A DNA stretch of 64,000 nucleotides from contig CAVTWH010000006.1 in NCBI GenBank assembly GCA_963738365.1, positions 930,001 through 994,000 of the forward strand. Direction: 5' to 3'. Below the pieces are notes generated by a model. The model worked only from the letters and a program-made list of their open reading frames with translations, did no database searches and was not told where the DNA came from. The stretch is from CAVTWH01 sp963738365 (GTDB lineage Bacteria > Actinomycetota > Actinomycetes > Mycobacteriales > Micromonosporaceae). A program made the translations under genes and the position numbers. Shown in pieces: positions 51,064-60,751 of this stretch (the first letter of the stretch is position 1; every line of letters starts with the position of its first letter).

Positions 51064-52041
51064 ATGAGCACGATCGCCGACCGTGAGGCGCCGGTGCGGC
51101 TGACCGCGCCGCCCACCCCGGCCCCGATCCCGGTCGAGCGGCTGCGTGCCCGGCCCGGTGCGGCCACCCGCGCCCGGGCGGTCTTCGCCAGCTACCTGTC
51201 GCTGACCAAGCCGCGCATCGTGGAACTGCTCCTGATCACCACGGTACCGGCGATGTTCCTGGCCCAGCGGCGCCTGCCCGGACTCGGGTTGACGCTGGTG
51301 GTGCTGGTCGGCGGGGCCCTGGCCGCCGGGGCCGCCAACGCGGTCAACTGCTTCATCGACCGGGACATCGACCAGGTGATGCGGCGCACCGCCCGGCGGC
51401 CGCTGCCCCGCCACACGGTCTCGGCGCGCTCGGCGCTGATCTTCGGGCTGACCCTGGCCGCGGTCTCGCTGGCGCTGATGGCCGCCTACACCAACTGGCT
51501 GGCCACCGCTCTGACCGCCGCCGCGATCGTCTACTACGACGTGATCTACACCCTGTGGCTCAAGCGGCGTACCGCGCAGAACACCTTCTGGGGCGGCGTC
51601 TGCGGGGCGCTGCCGGTGCTGATCGGCTGGGCGGCGGTGACCGGCTCGCTGTCGGTGCCGGCGTTCCTGCTCTTCGGCGTGGTCTTCTTCTGGCAGCTGC
51701 CGCACTTCTACGCGCTCGCCATCAAATTCAAGGACGACTATGCGCGGGCGGGCATCCCGATGCTGCCCGTGGTGGCTTCGCTGCGCCGGGTCGGCGCCGA
51801 GACGGTGATCTTCGCCTGGCTGACGCTGGCCACCTCGCTGGCGCTCTGGCCGTTCGGGATGACCCCGCTCTACGGCGTCACCGCCACCGTGCTCGGCGCG
51901 TTGTTCGTGCTGGAGGCGCACCGGCTCAACGGCCGGGCGCGGCGGGGTGAGCCGGTCCGGCCGATGCGGCTGTTCCACTGGTCGACCACCTATCTCACCC
52001 TGCTGGCCGTCGCCGTCGCGGTCGACGCGCTGATCCAGTAG
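51064..52041 (+). CDS. ctaB: protoheme IX farnesyltransferase (heme O synthase)
   Basis: The 325-residue integral membrane protein is CtaB, a UbiA-type prenyltransferase that converts heme B to heme O for the aa3 oxidase. About nine membrane segments are visible. The Asp-rich motifs are NCFIDRDIDQVMRRT and the later FKDDYARAGIPMLPVV. It pairs functionally with ctaA at 52907-53860. A GAGGTGGC site precedes the ATG. Confidence 0.96.
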   Translation: MSTIADREAPVRLTAPPTPAPIPVERLRARPGAATRARAVFASYLSLTKPRIVELLLITTVPAMFLAQRRLPGLGLTLVVLVGGALAAGAANAVNCFIDRDIDQVMRRTARRPLPRHTVSARSALIFGLTLAAVSLALMAAYTNWLATALTAAAIVYYDVIYTLWLKRRTAQNTFWGGVCGALPVLIGWAAVTGSLSVPAFLLFGVVFFWQLPHFYALAIKFKDDYARAGIPMLPVVASLRRVGAETVIFAWLTLATSLALWPFGMTPLYGVTATVLGALFVLEAHRLNGRARRGEPVRPMRLFHWSTTYLTLLAVAVAVDALIQ

Positions 52042-52099
52042 CGCGCCGCCCGCTACCGGCTGTGCGCGCCGAACGCCGGCTCTGTCCGAGTCCGTCCGA

Positions 52100-52113
52100 G
52101 AAACGCGCGTTTC
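52100..52113. promoter_or_regulatory. perfect palindrome after ctaB
   Basis: GAAACGCGCGTTTC is a perfect 14-base palindrome 58 bases past the ctaB stop, in a 259-base intergenic stretch that is less GC-rich than the rest of the window. A second palindrome lies 80 bases on. Confidence 0.5.
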
Positions 52114-52191
52114 CTTTCAGCAACTTGCCAGCACCGCTCCGGCCCGGAGAATCGCCCCAATTGCCAGGGAAAGAGTGGCCCCCGAGTCGGA

Positions 52192-52203
52192 TTTTCCGGA
52201 AAA
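52192..52203. promoter_or_regulatory. perfect palindrome upstream of the 52301 gene
   Basis: TTTTCCGGAAAA is a perfect 12-base palindrome about 90 bases upstream of the small leaderless gene at 52301. It could be an operator; no family of regulator is suggested by the sequence. Confidence 0.5.
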
Positions 52204-52287
52204 CACATCGGCCGGCAGTACCGCGTCAGCTGGTAACTCCGGTCACAGTTGGCTGCTACTTGTCGAGCGCGGACGGGTGCCAATGCC

Positions 52288-52293
52288 TAATCT
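52288..52293 (+). promoter_or_regulatory. -10 hexamer of a leaderless gene
   Basis: TAATCT is a good actinomycete -10; the ATG at 52301 starts 8 bases after it, so the message has almost no 5' untranslated region. A TTGTCG -35-like hexamer is a few bases too far upstream to be sure. Confidence 0.6.
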
Positions 52294-52300
52294 GGGACCC

Positions 52301-52624
52301 ATGGCAGACGGTTCCAGTACGGCCCTGACCGAAACGATTGAGCCCGCCGCTGAACTCGTAGCGGGTCTCAAGTCATTCGCGGCAGAGCACTCAGGCGCCA
52401 CGGCGGTCATTGAATACGTCGGTCGGCGCGGTGCACGCATCGTCCTCGTGGGGGAGGACGGTGGATGGGCCGACCAGTTCGCCCCGACCACCGAGTTGGC
52501 CCGGCGCGCGTGCGAGCTGGCCGGTGTGGCACTGAAGAACGAGTGGGAGCGGGAGCTCATCGAGCTCATGCGGCCGAGCAACGACCTGTGGCGGTCCATG
52601 GGCCGCAGGAGCCTCACCCGCTAG
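52301..52624 (+). CDS. conserved hypothetical protein
   Basis: The 107-residue protein has a helical N-terminus (ETIEPAAELVAGLKSFAAEH) and a beta-rich middle (ATAVIEYVGRRGARIVLVGEDG), then a charged helix with ACELAGVALKNEWERELI. No domain was recognised. The ATG at 52301 is preferred over 52283 because a -10 lies just upstream. A strong terminator follows, so it is a single-gene unit with two palindromes upstream. The regulated, highly leaderless expression suggests a small regulatory or stress protein. Confidence 0.6.
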   Translation: MADGSSTALTETIEPAAELVAGLKSFAAEHSGATAVIEYVGRRGARIVLVGEDGGWADQFAPTTELARRACELAGVALKNEWERELIELMRPSNDLWRSMGRRSLTR

Positions 52625-52688
52625 CACGCCGGTCGCACGGCCGCCGTGCCGACCCGAGTCACGGCGGAGCACCACCGAAACTGTCCAC

Positions 52689-52714
52689 GGCCCGGAGCCA
52701 TCAGGCTCCGGGCC
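52689..52714. terminator. hairpin terminator
   Basis: An 11-bp perfect inverted repeat (GGCCCGGAGCC / GGCTCCGGGCC) with an ATCA loop lies 65 bases after the hypothetical gene's stop. Confidence 0.85.
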
Positions 52715-52765
52715 ACGTCCTTTCCCGACTCTTCGGCGGCGGCCCGGCGCTCACCGTCCCCTGCG

Positions 52766-52862
52766 GGCCGCGCGGCCCTGTGCTCCGGTCTCGTGCCGGC
52801 CGCGCGGCCCTGCGCTCAGGTCTCCTGCCGGCCGCGCGGCCCTGCGCTCAGGTTTTCTGCCG
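52766..52862. repeat. 32-bp tandem repeat with a GGCCGCGCGGCC palindrome, 3 copies
   Basis: The palindrome GGCCGCGCGGCC recurs at 52766, 52798 and 52830, separated by CTGYGCTCMGGTCTCSTGCC-like spacers, giving a 32-base period. It lies between the hypothetical gene's terminator and the end of ctaA. Period and layout resemble the array upstream of uvrC, though the sequence differs. Confidence 0.8.
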
Positions 52863-52906
52863 GTCGTGCCCGGCGGCACGTCTCCTGCGGCCGGTGGGTC
52901 CAGCGT

Positions 52907-53860
52907 TCAGGCGGTGACCGGCGCGGTGGCGTTCGCCAGTTCGGCGGATGTCACCGCGGCCGGCGGTCGCGGCTCGCGGGCCCGGACGGCGGTGAGCAGC
53001 CGCAGCGCGGCCACCCACACCACGGTGGCGCCGGCCATGTGCAGCCCGACCAGGGCGACCGGCAGGTGGGTGAAGTACTGCACGAAGCCGATCACGCCCT
53101 GGGCCGCCTCGACCACCATCAGGTCCAGCGCGGCGCGCCGGGCGGAGCGCGGAGCCCGGGTGGCGCGCAGCGCGAACCACAGCGCCACGCTCAACCCGAC
53201 CAGCAGCATCACCAGGTCGGTGTGCAGCTGCGCGACGTTCTGCGGGTCCAGCCCGGTGCGGTGGGCCTGCGCGTCCCCTGCGTGCGGGCCGCTGCCGGTG
53301 ACCACCGTGCCGACCGCCAGCACCGCGGCGCTCACTCCGAGGACCAGCGCCGCCAGCGCCCGCAGCGGCGGCTTCACGATCGGGTGTACCGGCGTGTCCG
53401 GTTCACCGGCGGCCACCCACAGCTGGTACGCGGCGGCGATCACCCCGATGGAGATCAGGAAGTGGCAGGCCACCGCCCACGGGTTGAGGTGGGTGCGGAC
53501 GGTGATGCCGCCCATGACGATCTGTGCCGGTATCCCGGCGAAGGTGAGCACGGCCAGGCCGACCCGGCGCCGGCTGCGCCCGGTGGCCGCCAGCGCGAGC
53601 AGCACGCAGGCCACGGCCAGTACGCCGACCACGCCGGTGAGGGTGCGGTTGCCGAACTCGACCGCCCCGTGCCAGCCCATCGCCTCGGTGGTGACGTAGG
53701 AGCCTTCGGTGCACCGGGGCCAACTGGGGCAGCCGAGGCCGGAGCCGGTCAGCCGGACGGCGCCGCCGGTGACCACGATCACCATATTGGCGATCAGCTG
53801 GGCCAGGGCGACCGGGTGCAGCAGCCGGCCGCTGCGGGCGAGGTCACGGAGGGTACCCAC
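52907..53860 (-). CDS. ctaA: heme A synthase
   Basis: The 317-residue integral membrane protein is CtaA/COX15, which oxidises heme O to heme A. About eight membrane segments are visible. Key parts are RLTGSGLGCPSWPRC with a Cys pair, WHGAVEFGNRTLTG, and RTHLNPWAVACHFL, which carry the heme-ligand His residues. It is convergent with the small hypothetical gene and divergent from sufR. Its partner ctaB is 870 bases away. Confidence 0.94.
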   Translation of the reverse strand: MGTLRDLARSGRLLHPVALAQLIANMVIVVTGGAVRLTGSGLGCPSWPRCTEGSYVTTEAMGWHGAVEFGNRTLTGVVGVLAVACVLLALAATGRSRRRVGLAVLTFAGIPAQIVMGGITVRTHLNPWAVACHFLISIGVIAAAYQLWVAAGEPDTPVHPIVKPPLRALAALVLGVSAAVLAVGTVVTGSGPHAGDAQAHRTGLDPQNVAQLHTDLVMLLVGLSVALWFALRATRAPRSARRAALDLMVVEAAQGVIGFVQYFTHLPVALVGLHMAGATVVWVAALRLLTAVRAREPRPPAAVTSAELANATAPVTA

Positions 53861-53972
53861 GGGGATATCGTACGAGGCGCGATGATCTCGGCCGGGGCGC
53901 CCTCGGGCCCGTGGCCCGGATCACCCGGGACCCGGTTTGCGGCCGCCAGGGCATATACGCAACACTGGTGTA

Positions 53973-54728
53973 GTGAAAAACGCGGCGGTGCTCACCGACG
54001 CTACCGGCCGTGCCGACCACGGCGCCGGCAGCGCCGACCACCGTACCCGCGACCGGGTGGCCGACCTGCTGCTGGAGCGCGGCAGCGCCACCGCCGCCGA
54101 GCTGGGTCTGGCGCTCGGGCTCAGCCCCGCCGCGATCCGCCGGCACCTGGACGCGATGCTCGCCGCAGGCGACGTGACCGCCCACGACCAGCGGGTACGC
54201 GGCCAGCGCGGGCGGGGCCGGCCGGCCAAGGTCTTCCTGCTCACCGAGCGTGCCCGGGGCCGGCGCGGCGCACACACCTACGACGACCTGGCGGCCGCCG
54301 CGCTGCGCTGGATCTCCGCCCGGGGCGGTGCGGAGGCGGTCAGCGCGTTCGCCGCCGATCGGGTGGCCGCGCTGGCGGCCCGCTGCGCAGCCGCCCTGGC
54401 CGACGCCGGAGACGACCCGCTGGCCCGGGCCGAGGCGCTGGCCCGCGCGCTGACCGCGGAGGGGTACGCCGCCTCGGCCACCGCTATCGCCTCCGGCGGC
54501 CAGCTGTGCCAGCACCACTGCCCGGTGGCGCACGTCGCCGCCGAGTTCCCGCAACTCTGCGAGGCCGAGACCCGGGTGATCTCGGATCTGGTGGGTACCC
54601 ATGTGCAGCGGCTGGCCACCATCGCCCACGGCGACGGGGTGTGCACCACCTACATCCCGCGGTCCCCGGCCGCGCGCCGCAGTTCACGTCCGATCACAAG
54701 ATCGACCACCGAGAGGACTCCAGGATGA
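53973..54728 (+). CDS. sufR: SufR-type Fe-S regulator of the SUF operon
   Basis: The 251-residue protein has a winged helix (AAELGLALGLSPAAIRRHLDAMLAAGDVT) and a C-terminal sensor motif CQHHCPVAHVAAEFPQLCEAE matching the Cys pattern of SufR, which binds a [4Fe-4S] cluster and represses suf genes when iron-sulfur supply is sufficient. The GTG start lies next to a TATACG -10-like element and CACT/AGTG half sites. The stop overlaps the sufB ATG (ATGA). The last 25 codons have odd codon use, and a neighbouring frame reads much better, so a further indel near 54660 is possible. Confidence 0.88.
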   Translation: MKNAAVLTDATGRADHGAGSADHRTRDRVADLLLERGSATAAELGLALGLSPAAIRRHLDAMLAAGDVTAHDQRVRGQRGRGRPAKVFLLTERARGRRGAHTYDDLAAAALRWISARGGAEAVSAFAADRVAALAARCAAALADAGDDPLARAEALARALTAEGYAASATAIASGGQLCQHHCPVAHVAAEFPQLCEAETRVISDLVGTHVQRLATIAHGDGVCTTYIPRSPAARRSSRPITRSTTERTPG

Positions 54729-56155
54729 CCGAGCAACCGATCAGCCCGACCCAGGAGAGCAGCTCGCCGGTCTGGGCCGCTACGAGTACGGCTGGGCCGA
54801 CTCGGACGCCGCCGGCGCGATCGCGCAGCGCGGCCTGTCACGAGGCGGTGGTGCGGGACATCTCGGCGAAGAAGCACGAGCCGGACTGGATGCTCGACCT
54901 GCGGCTGAAGGGCCTGCGGCTGTTCGGCCGCAAGCCGATGCCGGCGTGGGGCGCCGACCTGAGCGGCATCGACTTCGACAACATCAAGTACTTCGTGCGC
55001 TCCACCGAGAAGCAGGCGGCCAGCTGGGACGACCTGCCGGCGGACATCAAGAACACCTACGACCGGCTGGGCATCCCGGAGGCCGAGAAGCAGCGGCTGA
55101 TCGCCGGCGTGGCCGCCCAGTACGAGTCCGAGGTGGTCTACCACAAGATCAACGAGGAGCTTGAGCGGCAGGGCGTCGATGTTCCTGGACACCGACACCG
55201 CGCTCAAGGAGCACCCGGAGCTGTTCCAGGAGTACTTCGGCACGGTGATCCCGGTCGGGCGACAACAAGTTCGCCGCGCTGAACACCTCGGTGTGGTCCG
55301 GCGGGTCGTTCATCTACGTGCCCAAGGGCGTCCACGTGGAGATCCCGCTGCAGGCGTACTTCCGGATCAACACCGAGAACATGGGCCAGTTCGAGCGGAC
55401 GCTGATCATCGTCGACGAGGGCGCCTACGTGCACTACGTCGAGGGCTGCACCGCGCCGATCTACTCCTCCGACTCGCTGCACTCGCGCGGTGGTGGAGAT
55501 CGTGGTGAAGAAGAACGCCCGGTGCCGGTACACCACCATCCAGAACTGGTCGAACAACGTCTACAACCTGGTCACCAAGCGGGCCGTCTGCCACGAGGGC
55601 GCGACCATGGAGTGGATCGACGGCAACATCGGCTCCAAGGTCACCATGAAGTACCCGGCGGTCTACATGACCGGCGAGCACGCCAAGGGCGAGGTGCTCT
55701 CGGTGGCGATGGCCGGCGAGGGCCAGCATCAGGACGCCGGCGCCAAGATGGTGCACGCCGCACCGCACACCTCATCGACGATCATCTCCAAGTCGATCGC
55801 CCGGGGCGGCGGCCGCACCTCGTACCGCGGCCTGGTGCAGGTGCTGGAGGGCTCGCACCACAGCCGGTCGACGGTCAAGTGCGACGCGCTGCTGGTCGAC
55901 GCCATCTCCCGCTCGGACACCTACCCCTACGTCGACATCCGCGAGGACGACGTGTCGATGGGGCACGAGGCGACCGTCTCCAAGGTCAGCGAGGACCAGC
56001 TCTTCTACCTGATGAGCCGGGGCATGACCGAGGACGAGGCGATGGCGATGATCGTGCGCGGCTTCATCGAGCCGATCGCCAAGGAACTGCCGATGGAGTA
56101 CGCCCTGGAGCTGAACCGCCTGATCGAGCTGCAGATGGAGGGCGCCGTCGGCTGA
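54725..56155 (+). pseudogene. sufB: Fe-S cluster assembly protein SufB, frame broken at 5 sites
   Basis: The ordered fragments form SufB, scaffold and core of the SufBC2D complex: LGRYEYGWADSDAAGAIAQRG, EAVVRDISAKKHEPDWMLDL, RLKGLRLFGRKPMPAWG, DTDTALKEHPELFQEYFGTV, WSGGSFIYVPKGVHVEIPLQ, then the C-terminal ARCRYTTIQNWSNNVYNLVT and STVKCDALLVD. They lie in three frames. Shifts near 54760 (two extra bases or one lost), 54841, 55178, 55259 and 55485 account for this. The net gain is a multiple of three, so the last part is back in the first frame. Correction gives about 475 residues, the usual size. The Cys of VKCDAL is present. Confidence 0.88.
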
Positions 56156-56210
56156 CGCCGGCGCCCCACCACGTCCGTATCTGACCTCACGACGGAGATA
56201 GCTGCCCGAC

Positions 56211-57467
56211 ATGTCCGCGCCCACCGCTGCGCCCGCTGGCAAGCCCACCGCCCTGTCGGCGGCCGAGAAGCCCACCGCCCCACCGGCGGCCGGGACGCTG
56301 AGCCCACCCAAGACCCGGGCCCAGACCCTGCGCTCCTTCGACGTCGCCGACTTCCCGGCCCTGACCGGCCGGGAGGAGGAGTGGCGCTTCACCCCGCTGC
56401 GCCGGCTGCGCGGGCTGGCCAGCGCCGACGGCGCCCAGGAGGCCGGTCCCGCGACCACCGTCGAGTACGGCGAACTGCCCACCGGCGTCACCGTCAGCAC
56501 GGTCGGACGGGACGACGCCCGGCTCGGTACCGTGCTCACCCCGTTCGACCGGATCAGCGCCCTGGCCTGGGGCCGGGCCGGGCAGGCCACGCTGGTGAGC
56601 GTGGCGCGCGGCGCGGCGGTCACCGAGCCGGTGACGCTGCGCCTGGTCGGTGCCGGCACCGGGGAGCTCAGCTTCGGGCACACCTTCGTCGAGGTCGGCG
56701 AGGCCGCCGAGGCGACCCTGGTGCTGGAGTTCAGCGGCAGCGCCACGCTGGCCGACAACGTCGAGGTCACCGTCGGGCAGAGCGCCCGGCTCACCCTGGT
56801 CACCGTCTCCGACTGGGCGGCCGACGCGGTGCAGGCCGAGCACCTGAAGTTCCGGCTGGGCCGGGACGCCAAGGTCACCCACGTGCAGGTCTCCCTCGGC
56901 GGCGAGCTGGTCCGCCAGTACGTCAGCGTCGACTACACCGACCGGGGCGGCGAGGCCGAGCTGTACGGCCTCTACTTCGCCACCGGCGCGCACAGCGGCG
57001 CCCCGCACGGGCAGCACTTCGAGCACCGGCTGCTGGTCGACCACTCGGTCCCCGACTGCCGCTCCTACGTCGGCTACCGGGGCGCCCTGCAGGGCGACCA
57101 GGCGCACACCGTCTGGGTGGGCGACGTGCTGATCCGCGCCGAGGCCACCGGGACGGATACCTACGAGGTCAACCGCAACCTGGTGCTCTCCGACGGGGCG
57201 CGCGCCGACTCGGTACCCAACCTGGAGATCGAGACCGGCGAGGTGGCCGGTGCCGGGCACGCCAGCGCCACCGGGCGCTTCGACGACGAGCAGCTGTTCT
57301 ACCTGATGGCCCGGGGCATCCCGGAGGACGCCGCCCGCCGCCTGGTGGTCCGCGGCTTCTTCGCCGAGCTGCTGGCCAAGGTGCCGGTCCCCGAGCTGCA
57401 CGACCGGCTGGCCGATGCCATCGAGGCCCGGCTCGCGGCGGTGGAGACGGCGGAGGCCGGCGCATGA
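56211..57467 (+). CDS. sufD: Fe-S cluster assembly protein SufD
   Basis: The 418-residue protein is SufD, partner of SufB and SufC in the cluster-building complex. Its C-terminal half has QHFEHRLLVDHSVPDCRSYV and the RIEATGT-like RAEATGTDTYEVNRNLVL region of the beta-helix, then FYLMARGIPEDAARRLVV. The first 35 residues contain a repeated KPTAxxAAxKPTAPPAAG, a likely disordered leader. It starts 55 bases after sufB. The stop overlaps the ferredoxin ATG (ATGA). Confidence 0.95.
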   Translation: MSAPTAAPAGKPTALSAAEKPTAPPAAGTLSPPKTRAQTLRSFDVADFPALTGREEEWRFTPLRRLRGLASADGAQEAGPATTVEYGELPTGVTVSTVGRDDARLGTVLTPFDRISALAWGRAGQATLVSVARGAAVTEPVTLRLVGAGTGELSFGHTFVEVGEAAEATLVLEFSGSATLADNVEVTVGQSARLTLVTVSDWAADAVQAEHLKFRLGRDAKVTHVQVSLGGELVRQYVSVDYTDRGGEAELYGLYFATGAHSGAPHGQHFEHRLLVDHSVPDCRSYVGYRGALQGDQAHTVWVGDVLIRAEATGTDTYEVNRNLVLSDGARADSVPNLEIETGEVAGAGHASATGRFDDEQLFYLMARGIPEDAARRLVVRGFFAELLAKVPVPELHDRLADAIEARLAAVETAEAGA

Positions 57468-57792
57468 GCTTCGTGAAGGTCTGCGCCGTGGACGACATTG
57501 CCCCCGGCACCGTGGTCAGCGCTGACATCGACGGCCTCGAAGTCGCCCTGGTCCACGCCGAGGACGGCACCGTCTACGCCATCCGGGACGAGTGCTCGCA
57601 CGCCGCCGTGGCGCTCTCCGAGGGCGAGCTCGAAGGCTGCACCCTGGAGTGCTGGCTGCACGGGTCGCGGTTCGACCTGCGTACCGGCGAACCGACCGGG
57701 CTGCCCGCCACCGAGCCGGTCCCGGTCTACCCCGTCGAGATCCGCGACGGTTTCATCTTCGTTTCCACCGCGCCAAGCAATGGAGTTCCCCA

Positions 57793-57796
<4 letters not shown>
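57464..57796 (+). CDS. Rieske-type non-heme ferredoxin of the SUF operon
   Basis: The 110-residue soluble protein has a Rieske fold with ligands in DECSHAAVALSEG and CWLHGSRFDLRTG. It lacks any membrane anchor, so it is a cytoplasmic [2Fe-2S] carrier. It is embedded between sufD and sufC with 4-base overlaps on both sides, an arrangement common in actinomycete suf operons. It probably supplies electrons for cluster assembly; this is inferred from position. Confidence 0.93.
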
Positions 57797-58590
<794 letters not shown>

Positions 58591-58631
58591 CCGGACGTAG
58601 CTGGTGGACAGACGTAAGGGGTAGGAGGGCG

Positions 58632-59897
58632 ATGACGGACACGGTGACCACGGCGGGCACAGCGCAGGCGGTGCCCAGTTTCGACGTGGAGGCGGTCCGG
58701 GCCGACTTCCCGATCCTGCGCCGGCAGGTGAACGGCCACCCGCTGGTCTACCTGGACAGCGGCAACACCTCGCAGAAGCCGCAGTCGGTGATCGAGGCGA
58801 TGGCGCTGCACTACGCCGCGCACAACGCCAACGTGGCGCGCTCGGTGCACGCCCTGGGCACCGAGGCCACGGCCGCCTACGAGGGTGCCCGGGCCAAGGT
58901 GGCCGCGTTCATCGGCGCCGCCAGCCCGGACGAGATCGTCTTCACCAAGAACGCCACCGAGGCGATCAACCTGGTGGCCCACTCGTACGGGCAGCGACTG
59001 CGCCCCGGCGACGAGATCGTCATCTCCGAGATGGAGCACCACTCCAACATCGTCCCGTGGCAGCTGCTGGCCGAACGCACCGGCGCAGTACTGCGCTGGT
59101 TCGGCGTCACCGAGCAGGGCCGGCTCGACCTGTCGCAGCTGGACACCCTGGTCAACGAGCGTACGAAGATCGTCAGCTACACGCATGTGTCCAACGTGCT
59201 GGGCACGGTCAACCCGACCGGGGCGATCACCAGCCGGGCCCACCAGATGGGCGCCGTGGTGCTGCTGGACTGCTCGCAGTCGGTGCCGCACCTGCCGGTC
59301 GACGTTGCCGACCTGGGCGCCGACTTCATCGCCTTCACCGGGCACAAGATGCTCGGCCCCACCGGCATCGGCGTGCTCTGGGGGCGCGGCGAGCTGCTGG
59401 AGCAGCTGCCGCCGTTCCTCGGCGGCGGGTCGATGATCGAGACCGTCACGATGGAGAAGACCACCTACGCCGCACCCCCGGCGCGGTTCGAGGCCGGTAC
59501 CCCGCCGATCGCCGAGGCGGTCGGGCTGGGCGCGGCGGTGGACTACCTGACCGCGCTGGGCATGCCGGCCGTGCAGTGGCACGAGCAGGAGCTCACCGCC
59601 TACGCCCTGGACGCCCTGGCCACGGTGCCGGGGCTGCGGGTGTTCGGGCCGGTGGAGCCGGTCGGGCGGGGCGGCACGCTCTCCTTCGACCTGGCCGGGG
59701 TACATCCGCACGACGTCGGGCAGCTGCTCGACTCGCGCGGTGTGCAGGTCCGGGTCGGCCACCACTGCGCCCGTCCGCTCTGCCGGCGCTACGGCGTGGC
59801 CGCGATGACGCGAGCGTCGTTCTACCTGTACACCACGACGGCGGAGATCGACGCTCTGGTGGCCGGGCTGGACTACGTGCGGAAGGTGTTCGGGTGA
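58632..59897 (+). CDS. sufS: cysteine desulfurase SufS
   Basis: The 421-residue PLP enzyme mobilises sulfur from cysteine as a persulfide for SUF. Visible are YLDSGNTSQKPQSVIEAM, the Asp/Gln PLP region, the Schiff-base Lys in FIAFTGHKMLGPTG, and the catalytic Cys segment RVGHHCARPLCRRYG. It starts 41 bases after sufC with an AGGAGG-like site and overlaps sufU (GTGA). Confidence 0.97.
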   Translation: MTDTVTTAGTAQAVPSFDVEAVRADFPILRRQVNGHPLVYLDSGNTSQKPQSVIEAMALHYAAHNANVARSVHALGTEATAAYEGARAKVAAFIGAASPDEIVFTKNATEAINLVAHSYGQRLRPGDEIVISEMEHHSNIVPWQLLAERTGAVLRWFGVTEQGRLDLSQLDTLVNERTKIVSYTHVSNVLGTVNPTGAITSRAHQMGAVVLLDCSQSVPHLPVDVADLGADFIAFTGHKMLGPTGIGVLWGRGELLEQLPPFLGGGSMIETVTMEKTTYAAPPARFEAGTPPIAEAVGLGAAVDYLTALGMPAVQWHEQELTAYALDALATVPGLRVFGPVEPVGRGGTLSFDLAGVHPHDVGQLLDSRGVQVRVGHHCARPLCRRYGVAAMTRASFYLYTTTAEIDALVAGLDYVRKVFG

Positions 59898-60364
59898 GCA
59901 TGGACGCGCTGTACCAGGAGATCATCCTTGAGCACTACAAGCGGCCGCACGGGCGCGGCCTGCGCGAGCCGTTCCAGGCCGAGGCCCACCACACCAACCC
60001 GACCTGCGGCGACGAGGTCACCGTGCGGGTGCAGCTGAAGGGCGACACGGTCGAGGACATCTCGTACGCCGGGGAGGGCTGCTCGATCAGCCAGGCCGCC
60101 GCCAGCGTGCTGCACGACCTGGTCCGCGGGCACAGCCTGGCCGAGGCGATGGCCCGGCACGAGGCGTTCCTGGCGCTGATGTCCGGCCGGGGCCAGGTGG
60201 AGCCGGACGAGGCGCTGCTGGAGGACGCGGTGGCCTTCGCCGGGGTGGCCCGCTACCCCGCGCGGGTCAAATGCGCATTGTTGCCCTGGATGGCGTTCAA
60301 GGACGCCACCGCCCGGGCGCTGGCCGGTACCGATCAGCACAGTGACCACGGAGGAGAGCAATGA
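59894..60364 (+). CDS. sufU: SufU sulfur-transfer protein
   Basis: The 156-residue protein is SufU, the zinc-bound partner that takes the sulfur atom from SufS. The three cysteines are in NPTCGDEVTV, GEGCSISQAAAS and KCALLPW. The loop typical of SufU, absent from IscU, is present around residue 75. GTG 59894 or ATG 59900 may start it. The stop overlaps the next ATG (ATGA). Confidence 0.95.
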   Translation: MSMDALYQEIILEHYKRPHGRGLREPFQAEAHHTNPTCGDEVTVRVQLKGDTVEDISYAGEGCSISQAAASVLHDLVRGHSLAEAMARHEAFLALMSGRGQVEPDEALLEDAVAFAGVARYPARVKCALLPWMAFKDATARALAGTDQHSDHGGEQ

Positions 60365-60687
60365 CCGCGGCGATCGCCGACATCCAGGAGGCGCTCAAGG
60401 ACGTCGTCGACCCCGAACTCGGGATCAACGTCGTCGACCTGGGACTCATCTACGGCATCCACGTGGACGAGGAGAACGTCGCCACCGTCGACATGACGCT
60501 CACCTCGGCCGCCTGCCCGCTCACCGACGTGATCGAGGACCAGGCCCGCCAGGCGCTGTGCGGCGGCCCGGGCGGCGGCCTGTGCAGCGACATCCGGATC
60601 AACTGGGTGTGGCTGCCGCCGTGGGGCCCCGAGCACATCACCGACGACGGCCGCGACCAGCTACGGGCGCTCGGCTTCAACGTCTGA
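60361..60687 (+). CDS. MIP18/SufT-like Fe-S maturation protein
   Basis: The 108-residue protein is a DUF59/MIP18 family member: DIQEALKDVVDPELGINVVDLGLIYGI and TSAACPLTDVIEDQ, with the conserved Cys. Such proteins (SufT in staphylococci and mycobacteria) help deliver clusters to apo-enzymes. It ends the suf operon, translationally coupled to sufU. Confidence 0.93.
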   Translation: MTAAIADIQEALKDVVDPELGINVVDLGLIYGIHVDEENVATVDMTLTSAACPLTDVIEDQARQALCGGPGGGLCSDIRINWVWLPPWGPEHITDDGRDQLRALGFNV

Positions 60688-60751
60688 CCGCTGACCCGAC
60701 GGGCCTGGAAATGGCTGGCCCGGCCGGTCGCCAGGTGCCACGCTACGGCGC

